From Xanthobacteraceae bacterium (GTDB taxonomy: Bacteria > Pseudomonadota > Alphaproteobacteria > Rhizobiales > Xanthobacteraceae), in contig JASHYD010000089.1 of the NCBI GenBank assembly GCA_030043175.1, positions 1 to 8,363 of the forward strand: a stretch of 8,363 nt of DNA, in the 5' to 3' direction. Made by a program: the position numbers and the translations under genes. The notes beneath the pieces were generated by a model. It was not told the DNA's origin, ran no database searches, and was given only the letters and a program-made list of their open reading frames with translations. Positions 1-6,080 of this stretch are shown piece after piece. Positions within the stretch are counted from its first letter, which is position 1; each line of letters begins with the position of its first letter.

Positions 1-630
1 ATTTTTCGCTGGAGGATAGTCGCGGGCATAGACCGGGGCGGCCAGGAATTCCTTCTCGTCATAGGTCCAGAACTGGCTGACGTTCGGGTAGCGCTTGATC
101 ACCGTATTGACAAGTTGCCCATTCTTGCGCTCGCATTTGCGGATGAAAACGTCGCCCACGACGTTCCCGAGGTGATCGAACTTGACCTGTCCACGCGGCG
201 TATCAGTGAGCAACACTCGGTGCAAGGTCTCGGCGAAAGCCTTGCGGTCATCCGACTTTCCGCCGAGCATCTGAATAGCGGCTTCGACGCATTGACCTGC
301 GATGTACATGCCGGCCGAGTAACCGCCCGGCAGTACGCCATAGTCCCGCTGCATTCCGGCAATGAACCGCTTGTTGGCGGGCGAATCGAAATCGGGCGCA
401 TACCAATGCGCTGAAATCACCCCGATTGCCTCGTCGCCCAGGCTGCGCAGCAGCGCATCGTCCATGGCGGTCCAGCCCGCAAGCATCGGAATATTCGCCT
501 TGAGGCCAAAGTCCGCATAAGCGCGCATGAACTTGACGGGATTCGATCCGGAAAAGCCGCTCAGCACGCAGTCAACGTTAGCGATCTGGGCAATGTAGGG
601 GGTATAGTCCGGCGTTACGAGCGGTGGCCA
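1..630 (-). pseudogene. ABC transporter periplasmic substrate-binding protein (branched-chain amino acid type), C-terminal fragment
   Basis: Read on the minus strand from about 630 down to 1, one frame stays open for about 210 codons. It gives a protein rich in motifs of the type 1 periplasmic binding fold used by Leu/Ile/Val-like and amide ABC importers: PDYTPYIAQI near the start, then VLSGFSGSNPVKFMRAYADF, MLAGWTAMDD, GGYSAGMYIAGQCVEAAI, and GQVKFDHLGNVVGDVFIRKC near the end. The last residues in the window (VYARDYPPAK) resemble the usual C-terminus of the family, so only a few codons are probably missing at the window edge. The signal peptide and N-terminal lobe, roughly half the protein, are absent. 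At about 630 the reading frame runs straight into a transposase fragment on the same strand. With no signal peptide or start, this copy is almost certainly dead. Its ligand cannot be told from the sequence. Confidence 0.85.
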
Positions 631-1478
631 GCGTGCAGGCCGACATCGAACTGACCTGCGTCATCGCTAACGATCACGGTGTTGGGGAGAAAGCCATGGG
701 CTTTGATGCTCCCCCACAGCGCACCTTCGGTGGCTATCAGTACCGGATCGGGAGTGACCTTGAGGGCCGAGATGCCGAGCGCGTCGAGATGGGCGTTCCA
801 GGCGGCCTGGTCGGCGAAATATCGGTGGGGATGATCGAGAAGGCGGGCGATCACAGGGCCAGCCAGCGCTCGCTCGCGCATGTAAGCGACCGCCTCATCG
901 TTAATCACATAATCGCTGTGGCCGGCACGCAGCAGTTCAAGGAAGTTGAGGCGGCTCTTGGAGCCCGTGGTGCCGAACCAAGTGAAATGGTCGTTGCCAA
1001 TCTGTGTGCAAAAGCCGTTGGTGGCCTTGTGGCGTGCGCCGGTGTCGTCCACCGTGATCCAATTGGCGCTTGATAGCCCGGCACGAAGCACGTCACGGGC
1101 CTCGGTAAGGAATTCGTTCTTCCCGGTGTTCAGCAAGCGGACCAATTGGCGCTTAGAGATGAAGATGCCGAGGCTGCACAGCAGCGTCACCAGCCGCAAC
1201 ACGGTCATCTGCCCTTGATGGTATAGGGCGAGCACGAAGCGACGCAGTTCTGGACCGAAATGCCCATCGATGCCAGCGGGCAGCGAGGCCGTCACCACCT
1301 TGCCATCCGGCGTCTGCCAGCGCTCACAGCGGAAATTGGTGACATGCGGACTGTCCCAGGCGTCGCCGTCCCGCCCCTTCCCAATTTCAGACCGCCGGAT
1401 CTCCTCCCCAGGACGATTTGTGACTCCACTGTGAAATTCGTTATGAGTCAATTGCTTGAGCGAGAAGGGTGGACAGTT
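631..1478 (-). pseudogene. IS66-related transposase, fragment truncated at both ends
   Basis: A minus-strand open frame runs from 1577 to 615, but only the part between about 1360 and 631 reads as transposase. It contains FGPELRRFVLALYHQGQ, an ISKRQLVRLL segment, WITVDDTGARHK with the first catalytic Asp candidate, and VIVSDDAGQFDVGLHA with the second. This resembles the central catalytic region of IS66-like DDE transposases as I recall them. Homology stops at that last motif: the next residues in intact members, and the catalytic Glu, are missing, and the last four residues before the stop are read from the neighbouring binding-protein gene. The upstream end (1361-1478) has no recognisable N-terminal domain, and codons beyond 1478 lie inside another insertion sequence, so the apparent start at 1577 is fortuitous. 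No terminal repeat of this element was seen. It cannot be active on its own. Confidence 0.78.
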
Positions 1479-1503
1479 ACGATCGGAACGTAGGCGAATC
1501 GAC
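1479..1503 (+). repeat. Left terminal inverted repeat of the 2.65 kb insertion sequence
   Basis: The left copy starts with ACGATCG (1479-1485) and ends with GGCGAATCGAC (1493-1503). Both blocks occur at identical spacing in the complement of 4101-4125, while the seven bases between them differ. Two conserved blocks with a free spacer fit a transposase-binding block plus a cleavage-end block, which is inference. Confidence 0.72.
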
Positions 1504-1554
1504 CGGAATCTGCTCGGCTGGCCGGAAATCGGTGAGGTGACCGCTTTCGGCGGC

Positions 1555-1559
1555 AGGAG
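1555..1559 (+). promoter_or_regulatory. Ribosome binding site of orfA
   Basis: AGGAG lies nine bases before the ATG at 1569, supporting that ATG as the start of orfA. orfB has no comparable site at its GTG (2201), which favours expression of orfB as a frameshift fusion. Confidence 0.7.
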
Positions 1560-1568
1560 ATCAGCCCG

Positions 1569-2045
1569 ATGCCCCAACTGCAGCTCCCTATATTCCCCGA
1601 GGGAGTGACCCAGATCACGGACCTGCTAGCCTTCAAGAAGGAAAACGGCGAGGTTGTGTATTTCAATGGCCTTATGCCGGTCTTCGCCCATGGTGAGCAG
1701 GACGTGCGCTCGTTTCGCATGATTACCAGTTTCTTCTACGTGAAAGGTTTTGTCCAACAAAGCGACCTGTGTCGGACCTTTGGAGTGACGCCCATCGCGG
1801 TGAAAAGGGCGGTCAAGAAATATCGCGAGGAGGGACCGGGTGGATTCTACGCCGAGCGCCGTGTACGCGGTGCAGCGGTGCTGCTTCCTGATGTAGTGGA
1901 GAAGGCCGAGGACCTTCTGGCAGAGGGCGTTTCAGTAACCGCCGTGGCGAGTCAGCTCGGAATTGGCGCGGACACGTTGCGCAAGGGGATCAAGACCGGA
2001 CGGGTTCGGGTCAAAAAAAACAGTCAACAGTCAAACATGAACTGA
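1569..2045 (+). CDS. Transposase orfA: DNA-binding helix-turn-helix protein, N-terminal part of frameshift fusion
   Basis: A 158-residue protein with an ATG start behind a good ribosome binding site. Residues about 1-60 hold a conserved-looking N-terminal segment (MPQLQLPIFPEGVTQI, then VYFNGLMPVF and FRMITSFFYV). Two helix-turn-helix-like segments follow: SDLCRTFGVTPIAVKRAVKKY at about residues 66-86, then a second built on GVSVTAVASQLGIGADTLRK near residues 118-137. These suit binding to the element's ends. The protein finishes in a basic tail (VRVKKNSQQ) encoded across a run of eight A residues. Read alone it would be a DNA-binding protein without catalytic residues, possibly a repressor or competitor of the full transposase, as in other two-frame insertion sequences. 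I recall similar N-termini at the start of longer single transposases, so the natural product is probably the fusion with orfB. Confidence 0.8.
   Translation: MPQLQLPIFPEGVTQITDLLAFKKENGEVVYFNGLMPVFAHGEQDVRSFRMITSFFYVKGFVQQSDLCRTFGVTPIAVKRAVKKYREEGPGGFYAERRVRGAAVLLPDVVEKAEDLLAEGVSVTAVASQLGIGADTLRKGIKTGRVRVKKNSQQSNMN
2015..2021 (+). promoter_or_regulatory. Probable programmed -1 ribosomal frameshift site (A_AAA_AAC)
   Basis: In the orfA frame the codons are AAA (2016-2018) and AAC (2019-2021), preceded by A: a canonical X_XXY_YYZ heptamer inside a run of eight A (2013-2020). A one-base backward slip continues at CAG (2021-2023) in the frame of orfB, which then has no stop until 3971. The same heptamer is used for frameshifting by IS1. 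Stimulators are weak: a GC-rich hairpin (2063-2067 with 2075-2079) sits about 42 bases downstream, further than usual, and the purine-rich AAGGGGA at 1983-1989 is rather far upstream. An accidental A-run indel in a once-single gene remains possible. Confidence 0.6.
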
Positions 2046-3973
2046 CGTCGCTCGTAAATGGTGCGGCTAGCGAGGCCGCCGAGGCAGCCAACATAATATC
2101 GGCCGAGCGCCGGTCGGCTGCCATAGAACCACAACCAGCGAGGGCCAGTACAAGCGCCAACGAAAGCAGCAGCGAAGAAGCCGTCACCGCGCCGGCGGGT
2201 GTGATCGCAGTACTGCAACGACCCGCGGCCACCACCAAGAGTGAGCGCGCTGAAGTCGACTGCGCCGCCCCGATGGGGCGTGGGGCGACTGCAACAACGG
2301 AACGGATTCTCGCCAGCATCGGGAAACTCGATGAGTGTGCTCCACGGTTTGATGCCGCTCTTGATGTCCCGAACGGTGGCGTTCTATTGGCTCTGCCCTC
2401 ACTCCTGGTCAGCGGGCTTTTGCATCACGCCCGGAAGATGTTTCGCTTCCCGGCCGGCTTTTACGGTCTTCAATCCATCTTTCTGCTGTTGGCGTTCATG
2501 GCGCTTGGCCGGCTCAGGTCCGTTGAGGCTCTGCGCTATCACTCGCCGGGTGAATGGGGAAAACTGGTTGGTCTGGATCGCGTCCCGGAAGTTCGCACCT
2601 TGCGCATCAAGCTCAAGCATCTGGCCGATCAGGAGCGGGCGTTCGAGTGGAGTGCAGAGCTTTGCAAACAATGGATGACGGAGGCGCCTGAAGAGGCGGC
2701 CATTCTCTACGTCGATGGCCATGTGCGGGTGTACCACGGCAGAACCAAGAAATTGCCCAAACACTATGTCGCGCGTGAGCGCCTGTGCCTGAGCGCGACC
2801 GCTGACTATTGGGTCAATTCGATGGAGGGCAAGCCGTTCTTCGTAGTGAGCCAGGCTGTCAACCCAGGTATTCTGCAGACTCTGACGGACGACATCGTTC
2901 CGCGTCTTGAACAGGACGTCCCGAATCAGCCAACTGCCGCCGAGCTTGAGGCGGATCCCCTTCTTCACCGCTTCACCGTAGTGTTCGACCGTGAGGGGTA
3001 CAGCCCGGCTTTCTTCGCCACAATGAAGAAACGGCGCATCGCCTGCCTGACCTATCACAAGCACCCCGGCGAGGATTGGTCTGCACAAGAGTTCTCCTCG
3101 ACCGAGATACGCTTGGCCTCAGGAGAGCGGACCACCATCGAGCTTGCCGAGCGTGGAACCAAGCTGAGCAATGGGCTGTGGGTGCGCGAATTCCGCAAAC
3201 GGTCCGACAGCGGCCACCAGACCGCGATCCTCTCTACAGATTACCAGAACCCAGCGGCGACGCTGGCCCCGGCGATGTTTGCGCGATGGTCTCAAGAAAA
3301 TTTTTTCCGATATATGCGGCAAAGCTTCAATCTGGATGGACTTGTGGACTATGGCACCGACGCCGTTCCCGAGACCGCGCGGGTGATCAATCCGACCTAT
3401 CGCACACTCGACGGACAGATCCGCAAGAAAGTGGCTCTGCTCAATCGAAAGATCGCCGAGTTCGGCGCCATCAACCTGGATGACGACATTGAGCCGGAAA
3501 AGGTCGAGGCTTTTGCGCAGCGCAAATCCGATCTGCACGAAGTCATCGCCCAGTTGCAGCAGGAGGTCGATGAACTCAAAGTGCAGCGCAGGGCCACGAA
3601 ACGGCACATCACCTACAATGAGCTGCCGCAGGACGCGCGCTTCGATCGCCTAAGCACGCAAAGCAAGCATCTCATCGATACGATCAAAATGATCGCCTAT
3701 CGGGCGGAGACTGCCATGGTCCAGATCGTTCGCGAGAAGATGACGCGCCACGATGACGCGCGAAGCTTGATGCGCGCAATCTACAAGACCGAGGTTGATC
3801 TGGAGCCAGACCTGCAGGCTAACACACTTACGGTTCGGATCCATCCGCTTGCCAATGCATCATCGGACGAAGCGCTACGACACCTCTGCAGCGAGCTCAA
3901 CGCCACAGAAACAACTTTCCCCGCTACGCAACTGCGCGTCATCTACGAACTGATCTCGCCTCAAATTCTATGA
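2021..3973 (+). CDS. Transposase orfB: DDE-type catalytic part, expressed as -1 fusion with orfA
   Basis: The frame is open from 2021; a GTG at 2201 would give 590 residues but has no clear ribosome binding site. By slippage at 2015-2021 the product is 801 residues. After an Ala/Ser/Glu-rich linker of about 60 residues, numbering from 2201, a conserved segment contains PNGGVLLALPSLLVSGLL, GFYGLQSIFLLLAFMALGRL and SPGEWGKLVGLDRVPEVRTL. Candidate RNase H-fold catalytic residues are D172 in ILYVDGHVRVYHG, D263 in FTVVFDREGYSP and E366 in RWSQENFFRYMRQ (383, 474 and 577 in the fusion). Beyond the Glu, residues about 401-465 are rich in Lys/Glu/Gln heptads and look like a coiled coil, followed by a helical tail with LSTQSKHLIDTIKMIAYRAETA. 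No internal stop or frameshift is visible. The family is one I recall from Burkholderia and Bradyrhizobium as an unclassified transposase; the DDE assignment is by motif only. Confidence 0.8.
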   Translation, partial: QSTVKHELTSLVNGAASEAAEAANIISAERRSAAIEPQPARASTSANESSSEEAVTAPAGVIAVLQRPAATTKSERAEVDCAAPMGRGATATTERILASIGKLDECAPRFDAALDVPNGGVLLALPSLLVSGLLHHARKMFRFPAGFYGLQSIFLLLAFMALGRLRSVEALRYHSPGEWGKLVGLDRVPEVRTLRIKLKHLADQERAFEWSAELCKQWMTEAPEEAAILYVDGHVRVYHGRTKKLPKHYVARERLCLSATADYWVNSMEGKPFFVVSQAVNPGILQTLTDDIVPRLEQDVPNQPTAAELEADPLLHRFTVVFDREGYSPAFFATMKKRRIACLTYHKHPGEDWSAQEFSSTEIRLASGERTTIELAERGTKLSNGLWVREFRKRSDSGHQTAILSTDYQNPAATLAPAMFARWSQENFFRYMRQSFNLDGLVDYGTDAVPETARVINPTYRTLDGQIRKKVALLNRKIAEFGAINLDDDIEPEKVEAFAQRKSDLHEVIAQLQQEVDELKVQRRATKRHITYNELPQDARFDRLSTQSKHLIDTIKMIAYRAETAMVQIVREKMTRHDDARSLMRAIYKTEVDLEPDLQANTLTVRIHPLANASSDEALRHLCSELNATETTFPATQLRVIYELISPQIL

Positions 3974-4125
3974 CGTTGGGGGACATCAGGATGTCTGAAT
4001 TTGGTCCTCGCCAGAGCCAAACCGCCCTGACTGCCATAACTTTTGCTCCTGGTACATTCGAAGCACCTGAGCCATTGCGATTGCTCGATTTTTCTCAAAT
4101 GTCGATTCGCCACTCCCACGATCGT
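3974..4125 (+). other. Right non-coding arm of the insertion sequence, with a perfect palindrome
   Basis: About 150 bases follow the orfB stop. GACATC (3982-3987) and GATGTC (3990-3995) form a perfect 6-base inverted repeat around AG, nine bases after the stop codon. There is no T tract behind it, so it is not a convincing intrinsic terminator; it may be a protein-binding or transcript-end structure. No reading frame here looks like a gene. Confidence 0.4.
4101..4125 (-). repeat. Right terminal inverted repeat of the 2.65 kb insertion sequence
   Basis: On the plus strand this reads GTCGATTCGCC (4101-4111), seven unmatched bases, then CGATCGT (4119-4125). It is the complement of the left end in both blocks with the same spacing: 18 of 25 positions identical. 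Confidence 0.72.
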
Positions 4126-4141
4126 CAGTACACTGGGCGGC

Positions 4142-4153
4142 GGCACTGGTGCC
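4142..4153. repeat. Perfect inverted repeat GGCAC-TG-GTGCC upstream of the DGPF protein gene
   Basis: The palindrome lies outside the insertion sequence, 12 bases before the ribosome binding site AGGAG (4165-4169). Its place between the insertion point and the first gene makes it a candidate operator, or a leader hairpin (the two-base loop argues against a tight hairpin). No promoter hexamers are evident between 4126 and 4142. Confidence 0.35.
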
Positions 4154-4175
4154 AGCCTAGCCCCAGGAGTAGCCC

Positions 4176-4535
4176 ATGCCGAACTACATCTTGTTTCTCT
4201 ACATAAATCCCGACCGGCCTCGGCCGACCTCGCCGGACGAGGCCCTGGCCATCACCAAAACCTATGTCGCCTGGACCGAGCGCATCCGCACTGAGGGACG
4301 CCACCGCGCCGGCCAGAAGCTGACCAACGACGCCGGCAAGATCATGCAGTCGAAGGGCGGCCGCACCAGCATCACGGACGGCCCGTTCGCGGAGAGCAAG
4401 GACGTGATCGGCGGCTTCTGGGTGATCAGCGCCAAGGACTACGACGAGGCCTGCCGCGTGGCGGAAACGTCGCCGCATCTCGGCTATGGCGGCCGGATCG
4501 AGGTCCGCGAGATCGACGAGATGTACTCGACCTGA
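4176..4535 (+). CDS. DGPF/YCII-domain protein, partner of the ECF42-like sigma factor
   Basis: A 119-residue protein starting at ATG with AGGAG (4165-4169) six bases upstream. It is a single small YCII-related domain: N-terminal strand MPNYILFLYI, a helix around residues 22-40, then the signature DGPF at residues 68-71 in TSITDGPFAESKDVIGGFWV, and a final RIEVREI strand. Length and motif fit the DGPF family. The family is related to YciI, but no enzymatic activity is established for most members. Genes of this type are typically next to ECF42 sigma-factor genes, as here: the stop codon is 45 bases before the likely start of the sigma gene, so the two are probably co-transcribed. Its role is therefore likely linked to the sigma factor, as target or partner. 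The insertion sequence ends about 50 bases upstream and probably replaced or separated the native promoter. Confidence 0.88.
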   Translation: MPNYILFLYINPDRPRPTSPDEALAITKTYVAWTERIRTEGRHRAGQKLTNDAGKIMQSKGGRTSITDGPFAESKDVIGGFWVISAKDYDEACRVAETSPHLGYGGRIEVREIDEMYST

Positions 4536-4580
4536 TTGAGGCTCGCCGAGGGACCAGTGCGGTTGGGATGTGAGGCTGCA

Positions 4581-5834
4581 ATGAACGGGCGCGCAAGTTC
4601 CGATACGGGCGTCACATCCGCCGCACTGGTCGACGACCTGTTCCGGCGCGAGGCCGGAAAGATTTCCGCTTGGCTGGCGCGCATGCTCGGGCCGGGGCGG
4701 CTCGACTTGATCGAGGACGCGGTGCAGGACGCGTTCGGGGCGGCGCTGGAGCATTGGCCCTTCAGCGGGGTGCCGCAGCGGCCATCGGCATGGCTCGCCA
4801 TAGCCGCCCGCAACAAGGCGCTCGACCGACTCAAGCGCGACAAGCGGCTCGACACGTTCGACGAGAACGCGGCGTCGCTGCTCGGCTTTGCCGAGCCGGA
4901 GGACACCGGGCGGCTCGATGACACGCTCGCGCTCATGTTCGTCGCCTGCCATCCGGCACTCGACCACGACGAGCAGACCATGCTGACGCTCAAGACGGTG
5001 TGCGGCTTCGGCATCAAGGAGATCGCGCGCGCCTATCTGTCGAATCCCGAGGCGGTGACCCAGCGGCTGGTGCGCGCCAAGCGCAAGCTCAAGGAGCTTG
5101 ACATCCGCTTCGAGATCCCCGAAGGCCCCGACCTCACCGCGCGGCTCCCGGCCCTGATCGCTGCGATCTATCTCCTGTTCAACGGCGGCTACACGACCGG
5201 CGAGGGCAGGGCCCTGATGAGCCGCGAGCTGTGCGCCGAGGCGTTGCGGCTTGCTACCCTCCTGACCATCCATCCGACGACCGCAACCGGCGAGTGCCAC
5301 GCGCTCGCGGCGCTGATCTCATTCCACTTCGCGCGGGCCGACGCGCGCATCGGTCCGGGGGGCGGGCTGATCCTGCTGGCCGAGCAGGACCGCGCGCGCT
5401 GGGAGCGCGACCTGCTCGCGAACGGCTTCGCGCACCTGCAGCAGGCGATGGCGTCCGACGCGCTCACCGCGCTGCATCTCGAGGCGGGCATCGCGTCGGT
5501 GCATGCGGCGGCGCCGTCGTTCGAGGCTACCGACTGGGGTATGATTGCGCATTACTATGGCATGCTCGAAGAGCTCAAGCCGACCCCTGTCGTGGAGCTC
5601 AATGCTGCGATCGCCTGCGCCCATGTCGAAGGTCCCGCCGCCGGCCTCGCGCGCCTCGATACGCTTGCGGGGGCGCGGCGGCTCGCGCACTACGCGCTCT
5701 ACCACGCCGCGCGCGGCGATTTTCTGGAGAAGCTCGGCCGCCCCGACAAGGCGCGCGAGGCTTTCGCTGCGGCCCTCGAGTGCCCGCTCAACGCGGCGGA
5801 GCGGGCGTATCTGGAGCGAAAGCTGACCGGATAG
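4581..5834 (+). CDS. ECF-type RNA polymerase sigma factor, ECF42-like, with long C-terminal TPR-like extension
   Basis: I choose ATG 4581 (417 residues), with TGAGG five bases upstream; the frame is open back to TTG 4536, directly after the previous stop, but that adds 15 residues unlike the family. Residues about 14-90 form sigma region 2 (LVDDLFRREAGKISAWLAR, LIEDAVQDAFGAALEHWP, RPSAWLAIAARNKALDRLKR), which binds the polymerase and the -10 element. Residues about 112-172 form region 4 (DHDEQTMLTLKTVCGFGIKE, NPEAVTQRLVRAKRKLKE), which reads the -35. From about 185 to the end is the extension characteristic of this group: LPALIAAIYLLFNGGYTTGE, then helical pairs ending in a TPR-like repeat (residues about 370-400, ALYHAARGDFLEKLGRPDKA). 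In the ECF42 group the extension takes the place of an anti-sigma factor, and none is visible here. The adjacent DGPF gene supports the assignment. The gene looks intact. Confidence 0.92.
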   Translation: MNGRASSDTGVTSAALVDDLFRREAGKISAWLARMLGPGRLDLIEDAVQDAFGAALEHWPFSGVPQRPSAWLAIAARNKALDRLKRDKRLDTFDENAASLLGFAEPEDTGRLDDTLALMFVACHPALDHDEQTMLTLKTVCGFGIKEIARAYLSNPEAVTQRLVRAKRKLKELDIRFEIPEGPDLTARLPALIAAIYLLFNGGYTTGEGRALMSRELCAEALRLATLLTIHPTTATGECHALAALISFHFARADARIGPGGGLILLAEQDRARWERDLLANGFAHLQQAMASDALTALHLEAGIASVHAAAPSFEATDWGMIAHYYGMLEELKPTPVVELNAAIACAHVEGPAAGLARLDTLAGARRLAHYALYHAARGDFLEKLGRPDKAREAFAAALECPLNAAERAYLERKLTG

Positions 5835-6080
5835 CCGGCGCGTCATCGAGCGCCAACAGGCCGCAGAAGTGCTTGCCCACCTCAAGGTGGCGTCGATCGC
5901 CGAGAGCGAGGCGATTCCATTGCGCTACGCGGCTCTCGCGGGATCTTTCCACCTGTCCTGCTGCCCAGCGAAACTCAACACACCACCATCTGCAGCAGCC
6001 GAGAAATTGGAACCGGTGCTAGAGCCGGTGGTTACGTCCAAAGACCATCGTCGCCGATAGGCGAAGCAGGAGACTGCATT
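5835..6080 (+). other. Intergenic region with a possible short coding relic and inverted repeats
   Basis: No clear gene. Just after the sigma stop, GGCGC (5837-5841) and GCGCC (5850-5854) could pair, and CCACCT (5877-5882) pairs with AGGTGG (5885-5890), but neither is followed by a T run, so no terminator is called. A frame open from 5827 to 6060 reads protein-like for its first 35 codons (RRVIERQQAAEVLAHL, then AESEAIPLRYAALAG) and then loses that character. This might be the front of a lost gene; I do not recognise it. Confidence 0.3.
6068..6073 (+). promoter_or_regulatory. Ribosome binding site of the dehydrogenase pseudogene
   Basis: AGGAGA lies seven bases before ATG 6081 and supports that start. 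Confidence 0.6.

Larger units (their letters stand above)
1479..4125 (+). mobile_element. Insertion sequence of about 2.65 kb with two-frame DDE transposase; family not assigned
   Basis: The element is delimited by an imperfect inverted repeat: the left end 1479-1503 matches the complement of 4101-4125 in two blocks, ACGATCG and GGCGAATCGAC, separated by seven mismatched bases. Inside are orfA (1569-2045), a -1 frameshift site (2015-2021) and orfB (open from 2021 to 3973), leaving about 150 non-coding bases on the right. The flanks show CAGTT just outside the left end (1474-1478) and CAGTA just outside the right end (4126-4130), a possible imperfect 5-base target duplication. The ends could be two bases further out (1477 and 4127). 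To the left lies a dead transposase fragment, to the right a sigma-factor operon. All reading frames needed for transposition look intact, so this may be a recent arrival. I remember similar transposases from Burkholderia and Bradyrhizobium but cannot place the element in a named IS family. Confidence 0.75.

Noticed and set aside
624..1073. A 149-codon plus-strand frame over the IS66-like fragment, and a 99-codon frame at 115-414.
   Set aside because: Both lie antisense to recognisable minus-strand proteins and lack motifs or ribosome binding sites.
1421..1450. Inverted repeat TGACTC (1421-1426) and GAGTCA (1445-1450) as the tip of an insertion sequence.
   Set aside because: Six-base arms 18 bases apart occur by chance, and nothing matching is seen at the other side of the fragment.
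2399..3088. A 229-codon minus-strand frame within the transposase.
   Set aside because: Antisense shadow of orfB, which has the DDE-like motifs in the other strand.
2201..3973. orfB as an independently translated protein from GTG 2201.
   Set aside because: No clear ribosome binding site, and the frame is open upstream exactly to the slippery heptamer; the fusion is the better model, though internal initiation is not excluded.
4536..4580. TTG at 4536 as start of the sigma factor, directly abutting the previous stop.
   Set aside because: The 15 added residues do not look like the family, and ATG 4581 has a well-placed TGAGG.
4125..5300. A 391-codon open frame on the minus strand.
   Set aside because: It lies antisense to the DGPF and sigma-factor genes, which have clear motifs. 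Long antisense frames are expected in such GC-rich coding sequence, and its product is Arg/Gly/Ala-rich without motifs.
5231..6022. A 263-codon plus-strand frame overlapping the sigma gene.
   Set aside because: An Arg-rich alternative frame of the sigma factor; no domain, no ribosome binding site.
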